From an uncultured Phycisphaerales bacterium (GTDB lineage Bacteria; Planctomycetota; Phycisphaerae; Phycisphaerales; UBA1924): a stretch of DNA of 10,583 nt. The notes beneath the pieces were generated by a model. It saw only the letters and a program-made list of their open reading frames with translations. It had not been told where the DNA came from and searched no databases. The position numbers and the translations under genes were made by a program. The stretch spans positions 1-10,583 of the forward strand of contig CALAFV010000245.1 of NCBI GenBank assembly GCA_937891445.1. Direction: 5' to 3'. Positions 5,693-10,583 of this stretch are shown here, one piece after another (position 1 is the first letter of the stretch; the number at the start of each line of letters is the position of its first letter).

Positions 5693-6871
5693 ATGATTGC
5701 GACTTCCCACCCTCGGGCCGCGCGGGCCGGCATGTCGATTGCGATCTTCGGATCGGGCCTTGGGCCGGCCCGGTGGAACGGGGCGAAGGCATACTTCCGC
5801 GGGATCATCCGGGCGCTGCATCAGCGCGGGCACCGCGTGCGGTTCTACGAGCCGGACACGTTCGAACGTCGGCGGCATGGCGATCTGGCCGATCCGGACT
5901 GGGTTGAGATCGTCGCGTACCCGGCGGAATCGGAGCGCGGTGTGCTGGATGCCGTCGAGTCGACGTGCGACGCGGACGTGGTCGTGAAGGCCAGCGGCGT
6001 GGGGGTGCATGATGGGCTGCTGGAGAGCGCGGTGCTGGCGCTGCGGTCGCCGGGGCGGCCGACGGTCTTCTGGGATGTCGATGCGCCGGCGACGCTGGCG
6101 AGATTGGAGGCCGCGCCCTCGGACCCGCTGCGCAAACTGCTGCCGCGGTACGACCTGGTGCTGACGTGCGGCGGCGGGGAGCCGGTGGTGCGTCGGTACC
6201 TCGGGCTGGGGGCGCGGGCGTGCGTGCCGGTGTATCACGCGGTTGATCCGGAAGTGCACCACCCGGTTGCGCCCGACCCGCGGCTGGCGGGCGATCTGGC
6301 GCTGGTGGCCAGCAGGCTGCCGGCGCGGGAGGCTCGCGTGGATGAGTTCTTCCTGCGGCCGGCGGCGGCGCTGCCCGAGCGGACGTTCTTCCTCGGCGGG
6401 GTCGGGTGGGACGAGAAGCCGCTGCCGCCGAACGTGCGGTATCTCGGCCATGTGCCCGAGCGGGACCGCAATACGCTCAACTGTTCGCCGATGGCGGTGC
6501 TGAGTGTCAGCCGCGGGCCAGCGACGGCGAGCGGGTGCTTGCCGCCACCGCGGGTGTTCGAGGCGGCGGGAGCGGGGGCGTGCCTGATCACGGATGCGTG
6601 GGAGGGGATCGAGTTGTTTCTCGAGCCGCGGATCGAAGTGCTGGTCGCCGCCAGCGGCGAGGACGTGGTGCGGCACCTGCGCGAGTTGGACCTCGCGGCG
6701 GCCGCGGCGATCGGGGATCGGGCGCGGCGGCGCGTGCTGCGCGAGCACACGTACGCCCATCGCGCCGAGCAGGTGGAGGCGGTGCTGGAGGGGCGGTGGA
6801 CGACGCGGCTGCCCGCGATCCAGAGCCCGGCGCCGGAGCGGGCGGAATCGCCGAACGTGGGAGCCTTGTAG
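5693..6871 (+). CDS. CgeB-like family glycosyltransferase
   Basis: A 392-residue cytoplasmic protein with a GT-B fold pattern. The N-terminal Rossmann half opens with SIAIFGSGLG (15-24) and includes VFWDVDAP (125-132), the DLVLTCGGG stretch (154-162) and VYHAVDPEVHHP (180-191), typical of CgeB/DUF3880-type enzymes. The C-terminal half holds the donor-site region PPPRVFEAAGAGACLITD (284-301), then WEGIELFLEP, as in the Glyco_trans_1_2 domain. The last 25 residues are a Pro/Glu-rich tail. CgeB is known from Bacillus spore-coat glycosylation; here a cell-surface or small-molecule glycoconjugate is more likely. The gene follows the dehydrogenase by 79 bp in the same direction, probably as one transcript, so the two may work on the same sugar or acceptor. 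No signal peptide or membrane helix is seen. The family is fairly sure; donor and acceptor are unknown. Confidence 0.8.
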   Translation: MIATSHPRAARAGMSIAIFGSGLGPARWNGAKAYFRGIIRALHQRGHRVRFYEPDTFERRRHGDLADPDWVEIVAYPAESERGVLDAVESTCDADVVVKASGVGVHDGLLESAVLALRSPGRPTVFWDVDAPATLARLEAAPSDPLRKLLPRYDLVLTCGGGEPVVRRYLGLGARACVPVYHAVDPEVHHPVAPDPRLAGDLALVASRLPAREARVDEFFLRPAAALPERTFFLGGVGWDEKPLPPNVRYLGHVPERDRNTLNCSPMAVLSVSRGPATASGCLPPPRVFEAAGAGACLITDAWEGIELFLEPRIEVLVAASGEDVVRHLRELDLAAAAAIGDRARRRVLREHTYAHRAEQVEAVLEGRWTTRLPAIQSPAPERAESPNVGAL

Positions 6872-6909
6872 CGCCTGCGGCACCCACTCCTGGGTCTGGC
6901 TGGAGGCGC
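6871..6909 (+). terminator. Weak inverted repeat at the end of the glycosyltransferase gene
   Basis: GCGCCT (6871-6876), starting in the stop codon, pairs with AGGCGC (6904-6909) across a 27-base loop. It is placed where a terminator would be expected but has no T-tract and a long loop. The remaining 6910-7063 gap has no recognisable feature beyond a TAGCAT hexamer (6985-6990) that could serve as a -10 element for the next gene; no matching -35 is seen. Confidence 0.2.
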
Positions 6910-7050
6910 CGCGTTGGTTGGAGCCCGCGTCGGCTGGGCACGCGCGGTTTGAGGGATTTCACCGGGACGGCCGGGGCTGGCACATAGCATCGAGCGATGC
7001 ACGCTTGCCCGCCCTCCCCGCCCGCCCCCAGCCGGCCTGCGCGCAGAGTC

Positions 7051-7055
7051 AGGAG
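7051..7055 (+). promoter_or_regulatory. Ribosome binding site of the Rho-N domain protein
   Basis: AGGAG lies eight bases before the ATG at 7064, the best Shine-Dalgarno in the window. It fixes the start and shows that this short gene is probably well translated. Confidence 0.7.
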
Positions 7056-7063
7056 ATGACGCC

Positions 7064-7363
7064 ATGCCTTCCTGGACCAGCAAGGAGCGCCGCCAGTACG
7101 AGCACATCAAGGAGAGCAGCCTGAAGCGCGGGGCATCCGAGGACCGCGCGCAGGAGATCGCCGGGCGGACCGTCAACAAAGGCCGCCGGAAGGCGGGGCG
7201 CACGCCCAACAAGACGACGACCGGCACCGGCAACCCGCGCCGGCCGCTGGAGGACCGGACCGTTTCGGAGTTGCGCAACCTTGCTCGCGACGCGGGGATC
7301 CGTGGGCGGAGTTCGATGAGCAAGCAGGAACTGGTGCGGGCGATCCGCGGCGGCAAGCGCTGA
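7064..7363 (+). CDS. Small basic protein with Rho-N/SAP-like domain
   Basis: A 99-residue, strongly basic protein of a widespread family often labelled Rho termination factor N-terminal domain or plasmid-stabilisation protein. The first part (5-40: TSKERRQYEHIKES then EDRAQEIAGRTVNK) is a helical, charged segment conserved in the family. A Gly/Thr/Asn-rich hinge (about 47-60, RTPNKTTTGTGNP) follows. Residues 65-95 (TVSELRNLARDAGI, then SMSKQELVRAIR) match the helix-extended-helix fold that binds nucleic acid in Rho and SAP domains. It is far too short to be Rho and has no ATPase. It probably binds DNA or RNA; the actual role is not known. It stands alone between the glycosyltransferase (192-bp gap) and glpK (88-bp gap), so any link to glycerol metabolism is untested. 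The strong RBS and clean ends support an intact gene. Confidence 0.85.
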   Translation: MPSWTSKERRQYEHIKESSLKRGASEDRAQEIAGRTVNKGRRKAGRTPNKTTTGTGNPRRPLEDRTVSELRNLARDAGIRGRSSMSKQELVRAIRGGKR

Positions 7364-7420
7364 GCGGACCGGTCGCGCCCGACCCTCGAAGACGGCCCCC
7401 CGGCTAGACTGAGCGGACCG
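7360..7420 (+). repeat. 12-bp direct repeat flanking the glpK promoter region
   Basis: CTGAGCGGACCG occurs exactly at 7360-7371 (overlapping the stop codon of the small gene) and again at 7409-7420 (overlapping and following a candidate -10 box). The copies start 49 bp apart. This spacing and placement would suit operator half-sites for a regulator of glpK-glpD, though a chance repeat in GC-rich DNA is not excluded. Confidence 0.4.
7405..7410 (+). promoter_or_regulatory. Candidate -10 element for glpK-glpD
   Basis: TAGACT is one of the few AT-containing hexamers in the 88-bp gap before glpK and resembles a sigma-70 -10 box. Transcription would start near 7417, giving a leader of about 35 bases. 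No clear TTGACA-like box lies 17 bp upstream, so it may need an activator or be a weak match. Confidence 0.3.
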
Positions 7421-7434
7421 CGGCGGGTGTCCGC
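7413..7434 (+). promoter_or_regulatory. Inverted repeat in the glpK leader
   Basis: GCGGAC (7413-7418) pairs perfectly with GTCCGC (7429-7434) across ten bases. The span also contains the palindrome CCGCGG twice (7418-7423 and 7431-7436). It lies just before the AAGGGGG ribosome binding site (7440-7446) and could be an operator or a leader hairpin. Confidence 0.3.
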
Positions 7435-7451
7435 GGCGGAAAGGGGGCCGC

Positions 7452-8954
7452 GTGCCGCACGTGCTCGCGCTGGATCAGGGGACCACCAGTTCCCGGGCGA
7501 TCGTCTTCGACGAGGCCGGCCGGCAGAGGTCGGTGGCTCAGCGGGAGTTCCGGCAGATCTTTCCCAAGGGGGGGTGGGTCGAGCACGACCCGGCGGAGAT
7601 CTGGGCGACGCAGCGCGACGTTGCGCGTGAGGCGATCGCCGCGGCGGGGCTGCGGCCAGGGGATATTGCCGCGATTGGGATCACAAACCAGCGCGAGACC
7701 GCCGTCGTGTGGGATCGGCGCAGCGGCGAGCCGGTGCACAACGCGATCGTCTGGCAGGATCGGCGCACGAGCGGGTTCTGCGATGACCTGCGGCGCGCGG
7801 GGTATGCGGAGTTGATCCAGCGCAAGACGGGGCTGCCGATCGATGCGTACTTCTCGGGGAGCAAGGTCCGGTGGATCCTCGACAACGTCCCGGGAGCACG
7901 GGCCCGCGCGGAGCGCGGGGAGTTGGCGTTCGGGACGGTCGATTCGTGGCTGATCTGGAACCTGACCGGCGGGCGCATGCACGCGACGGATGTGAGCAAC
8001 GCATCGCGGACGATGCTGCTGGGGATTGAGCGCTGCGAGTGGGATGATGAGTTGCTCGCACTGCTGGGGGTGCCGCGGGCGATGCTGCCGGAGGTGCGCG
8101 CGAGCAGCGGCGTGATCGCGGCGGCGGACCCGGAGGTGCTGGGCGCGGCGATTCCCATTGCCGGCGTCGCGGGGGATCAGCAGTCAGCGCTGTTCGGGCA
8201 GGCGTGCTTTGCGCCCGGGCTGGCGAAGAACACGTACGGGACCGGGTGCTTTGCGCTGATGAACATCGGGGAACGGCCGATCCAGTCGGGGAGCCGGCTC
8301 ATTACGACCGTCGCGTGGCGCGTGGGTGAGCGGACGGAGTACGCGCTGGAGGGGAGCGTGTTCATCGGCGGCGCGGTGGTGCAGTGGCTCCGGGATGGGC
8401 TGGGGCTGATCAAGTCGGCGGGCGAGATCGAGGCGCTGGCGGCGTCCGTGCCGGATACGGGCGGGGTGTACTTCGTGCCGGCGTTCGCGGGGCTGGGGGC
8501 GCCGTATTGGGACCAGTATGCGCGCGGGGCGATCCTCGGGCTGACGCGTGGGACGACCGCCGCGCACCTGGCGCGGGCAGCGCTGGAGTCGATCGCGTTC
8601 CAGGTCGCGGATGTGCTGGACGCGATGCGGGACGACACGTCGATCCCCCTGCCGCAACTTCGTGTGGACGGCGGGGCGGCGGCGAACGATCTGCTGCTGC
8701 GGTTTCAGGCGGACCTGCTGGGGATCCCGGTGGTGCGGCCGAAGGTGACGGAGACGACCGCGCTTGGGACGGCGTATCTGGCGGGGCTGGCGGTGGGCGT
8801 GTGGTCCGACCGCGATCGGCTCGCCTCGCAGTGGCAGATCGACCGGGTGTTCGAGCCGACCGGCGACCGTGAGCGCATGCTCGAGCGACGGCGGCGCTGG
8901 CGCGAGGCCGTGCGTCGGGCGGCCGCGTGGGAGCCCGGGTCGCCGACCGACTAA
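7452..8954 (+). CDS. glpK: Glycerol kinase
   Basis: A 500-residue FGGY-family kinase of standard length. It phosphorylates glycerol with ATP to sn-glycerol-3-phosphate in the cytoplasm. The phosphate-binding strand DQGTTSSRAIVFD (8-20), GITNQRET (76-83), AIVWQDRRT (98-106), GDQQSALFGQ (241-250), KNTYGTGCF (259-267) and RVDGGAAANDLLL (404-416) are all present. The glycerol-contact residues R81, E82, W101, Y133 and D242 match by motif. Two known control sites are missing. The KGGTR loop that binds fructose-1,6-bisphosphate in E. coli is replaced (A232-A233 before IPIAG), and the His phosphorylated by HPr in Firmicutes corresponds to E228. Allosteric or PTS control is therefore unlikely. The start is GTG at 7452 with AAGGGGG five bases upstream. 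It forms an operon with glpD; no glpF or glpR is in the window. Confidence 0.97.
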   Translation: MPHVLALDQGTTSSRAIVFDEAGRQRSVAQREFRQIFPKGGWVEHDPAEIWATQRDVAREAIAAAGLRPGDIAAIGITNQRETAVVWDRRSGEPVHNAIVWQDRRTSGFCDDLRRAGYAELIQRKTGLPIDAYFSGSKVRWILDNVPGARARAERGELAFGTVDSWLIWNLTGGRMHATDVSNASRTMLLGIERCEWDDELLALLGVPRAMLPEVRASSGVIAAADPEVLGAAIPIAGVAGDQQSALFGQACFAPGLAKNTYGTGCFALMNIGERPIQSGSRLITTVAWRVGERTEYALEGSVFIGGAVVQWLRDGLGLIKSAGEIEALAASVPDTGGVYFVPAFAGLGAPYWDQYARGAILGLTRGTTAAHLARAALESIAFQVADVLDAMRDDTSIPLPQLRVDGGAAANDLLLRFQADLLGIPVVRPKVTETTALGTAYLAGLAVGVWSDRDRLASQWQIDRVFEPTGDRERMLERRRRWREAVRRAAAWEPGSPTD

Positions 8955-8975
8955 CCCCTATCCCCCCCACCGTCC

Positions 8976-10568
8976 ATGGACCGCAACGAGCAACTTCAGC
9001 GACTGACCGAGCGGGATGAACCGTGGGACATGGTCATCATCGGCGGCGGGGCGACCGGCGCGGGGATTGCGCTCGATGCGGCGGCCCGCGGGTACGCCGC
9101 GGCCCTGCTGGAGCAGCACGACTTCGGCAAGGGGACGTCGAGCCGCTCGACGAAACTCGTGCACGGCGGGGTGCGGTATCTCCAGCAGGGGAACATCTCG
9201 CTGGTGATGGAGGCGCTCAAGGAGCGCGGGCTGCTGTTGCGGAACGCGCCGCACCTGGTGCGGGATCTGGCGTTCATCGTGCCCAACTACGACTGGTGGG
9301 AGGCGCCGTTCTACGGGCTGGGGATGAAGGTGTACGACCTGCTCGCGGGGCGGTATGGGTTCGGGCGGTCGCGCATTTTGTCGAAGGAGGAGGTGCTGAA
9401 GCGGATCCCGACGATCGAGCAGGACGGACTGCGCGGCGGGGTGCTGTACTACGACGGGCAGTTCGACGATGCGAGGCTGCTGATCAACCTTGTGCAGACG
9501 GCGGTCGAGCGCGGGGCCGCGGCGGTGAACTACGTGCGCGTGGTGGGGATCACGCGCGATGCGGAGGGGATGGCGGCGGGGGTTGTCGCGGAGGATGTCG
9601 AGTCCGGGCGGACGCTGACGGTGCCGGCGCGGTGCGTGATCAACGCCGCGGGGCCGTTTGCGGATGCGGTGCGGCGCATGGATGAGCCGGAGGCTGCGCC
9701 GATGATCGCGCCCAGCCGCGGGTCGCACATCGTGCTGGATGGGTCGTTCCTGCCGGGCGGGGTGGCGATCATGGTGCCGCGGACGAGGGATCGGCGTGTG
9801 ATGTTCGCGATCCCGTGGCTGGGGCGCGTGGTGGTCGGGACGACGGATGTGCCGGCCGACAATGCGGACCTGGAGCCGCGGGCGACGGAGGAGGAGATCG
9901 AGTACATCCTCGAGACCGCGGGGCCGTATTTGGAGCGGCCGCCGACGCGGGGGGACATCCGGAGCGTGTTTGCGGGGATCCGGCCGCTGGTGCGCAGCGG
10001 CGAGGCGGCGAGCACGGCGGCGCTGTCGCGTGATCACACGGTGCAGATTTCTTCGTCGGGCGTAGTGACGGTTGTGGGCGGGAAGTGGACGACGTATCGC
10101 AAGATGGCCGAGGACGCGGTGGATCACGCGGCGATGGTGGCCAAACTGGATGAGCAGCCGTGCCCGACGCGCGAGTTGCCGATTCACGGGGCGTGCGAGC
10201 CGGCGGCGGATGCGGCGGATCCGCTCGCGGGATTCGGGGCCGGTGCGCGGGAGATCGCGGGACTGGCGCGGCGGGATCCGGTGTTGGGGCAGGTGCTGGA
10301 CCCGGCGCTGCCGATCACGCCGGCGCAGGTGGTGTGGGCGGCGCGGCATGAGTTGGCGCGGACGGTGGAAGATGTGCTGGCGCGGCGGACGCGGTGCCTG
10401 CTGCTGGATGCCGCGGCGTCGATGCGGGTGGCGCCGGCGGTGGCGGCGGTGCTGGCGCGGGAACTGGGGCGCGACGAGGCGTGGGAGCGGGCGCAGGTGC
10501 GGGAGTTTGACGCTGTCGCGGCGGGGTATCTGCCGCGGGGAGCCGGCGGCTATTCGGGGAGCGAGTAG
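8976..10568 (+). CDS. glpD: FAD-dependent glycerol-3-phosphate dehydrogenase (aerobic type)
   Basis: A 530-residue flavoprotein that oxidises sn-glycerol-3-phosphate to dihydroxyacetone phosphate and passes electrons to quinone at the inner membrane face. The N-terminal FAD motif is G23-x-G25-x-x-G28, followed by E46 at the end of the second strand. The family signature TSSRSTKLVHGGVRYLQ (54-70) and AGIRPLVRS (333-341) are clear; R67 and R336 match substrate-binding arginines of E. coli GlpD by motif. VVGGKWTTYRKMAEDA (366-381) closes the FAD domain. The helical C-terminal domain (about 400-515) includes AARHELARTVEDVLARRTRC. It begins 21 bp after glpK, so co-transcription is nearly certain and the two enzymes act consecutively. 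The 21-bp spacer is pyrimidine-rich with no Shine-Dalgarno, so initiation probably depends on coupling or is SD-independent. The stop region overlaps a possible convergent gene. Confidence 0.96.
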   Translation: MDRNEQLQRLTERDEPWDMVIIGGGATGAGIALDAAARGYAAALLEQHDFGKGTSSRSTKLVHGGVRYLQQGNISLVMEALKERGLLLRNAPHLVRDLAFIVPNYDWWEAPFYGLGMKVYDLLAGRYGFGRSRILSKEEVLKRIPTIEQDGLRGGVLYYDGQFDDARLLINLVQTAVERGAAAVNYVRVVGITRDAEGMAAGVVAEDVESGRTLTVPARCVINAAGPFADAVRRMDEPEAAPMIAPSRGSHIVLDGSFLPGGVAIMVPRTRDRRVMFAIPWLGRVVVGTTDVPADNADLEPRATEEEIEYILETAGPYLERPPTRGDIRSVFAGIRPLVRSGEAASTAALSRDHTVQISSSGVVTVVGGKWTTYRKMAEDAVDHAAMVAKLDEQPCPTRELPIHGACEPAADAADPLAGFGAGAREIAGLARRDPVLGQVLDPALPITPAQVVWAARHELARTVEDVLARRTRCLLLDAAASMRVAPAVAAVLARELGRDEAWERAQVREFDAVAAGYLPRGAGGYSGSE

Positions 10569-10583
10569 CGGGCCTCGATGAGG
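10550..10583 (-). CDS. Possible C-terminal end of a convergent gene (partial)
   Basis: Reading the minus strand from the right edge gives LIEARYSLPE and then a TAG at 10550-10552, with nearly all codons ending in G or C. Only ten codons are visible, so this rests on composition and position alone. If real, the gene continues beyond the window and its end overlaps the last 19 bases of glpD tail-to-tail. No family can be named. Confidence 0.3.
   Translation of the reverse strand, partial: LIEARYSLPE

Noticed and set aside
4480..5808. 442-codon minus-strand frame opposite the dehydrogenase
   Set aside because: Same low-complexity R/P/H composition; the plus-strand dehydrogenase has a Rossmann motif and an acceptable start.
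5588..6883. 431-codon minus-strand frame opposite the glycosyltransferase
   Set aside because: Antisense shadow; the plus-strand protein has recognisable GT-B motifs and an RBS.
6871..7063. A partial mobile element or interspersed repeat in the gap before the Rho-N gene
   Set aside because: I saw imperfect TGG-rich near-repeats around 6900-6930 but only about 11 of 15 bases match, there are no terminal repeats or transposase fragment, and copy number cannot be judged from one window.
6594..7124. Plus-strand frame running through the gap after the glycosyltransferase into the Rho-N gene
   Set aside because: Arg/Trp-rich low-complexity start and no RBS; it conflicts with the two well-supported genes it overlaps.
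7064..7363. Annotating the small protein as transcription terminator Rho
   Set aside because: It has only a Rho-N-like segment and none of the RNA-helicase ATPase; Rho is about four times longer.
7364..7451. A glycerol riboswitch or other structured RNA leader before glpK
   Set aside because: The leader is short and shows only simple inverted repeats; no known riboswitch pattern is recognisable.
8958..10349. 463-codon minus-strand frame opposite glpD
   Set aside because: R/P/H-rich shadow of a gene with clear GlpD motifs; no start context or domain.

Overview
The window is very GC-rich throughout. Codon third positions are almost all G or C, with many GGG, CGG and CTG codons on the coding strand. 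This style and the gene content fit a Planctomycetota-type bacterium, possibly Phycisphaerales. That is an inference from style and gene families: there is no rRNA or other taxonomic marker. I see no tRNA, rRNA, CRISPR array, insertion sequence or integrase.

Layout. Positions 1-256 are mostly non-coding but may hold the remnant of a minus-strand reading frame at the left edge. Next come a PhoU-type phosphate regulator (257-961, +) and, tail-to-tail with it, a small membrane protein (988-1371, -). A 189-bp divergent gap then leads to a 954-residue multidomain ABC exporter (1561-4425, +). This protein joins a zinc-ribbon-bearing N-terminus, a complete six-helix exporter half with its ATPase, and a C-terminal DUF1854 domain. 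After a 183-bp gap rich in inverted repeats comes a two-gene unit: a medium-chain dehydrogenase that has lost canonical zinc-binding features (4609-5613, +) and a CgeB-type glycosyltransferase (5693-6871, +). A small basic protein with a Rho-N/SAP-like domain (7064-7363, +) separates this unit from a glycerol catabolic pair, glpK (7452-8954, +) and glpD (8976-10568, +). The last bases probably hold the C-terminus of a convergent minus-strand gene that overlaps the end of glpD.

How the genes work together. GlpK and GlpD are consecutive enzymes: glycerol to glycerol-3-phosphate, then to dihydroxyacetone phosphate with electrons passed to quinone. They are 21 bp apart and almost certainly co-transcribed. 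The dehydrogenase and glycosyltransferase probably act in one pathway that makes or attaches a sugar, but the substrate cannot be read from sequence. The ABC exporter is the most unusual protein. Its domains resemble two families I recall as separate genes next to cyanophycin genes in proteobacteria, but no cyanophycin enzyme is visible here. PhoU stands alone without pst or phoBR genes. Apart from glpK-glpD, and probably dehydrogenase-glycosyltransferase, the window looks like single-gene transcription units rather than one large system. I did not find a clear-cut new defence or mobile system.
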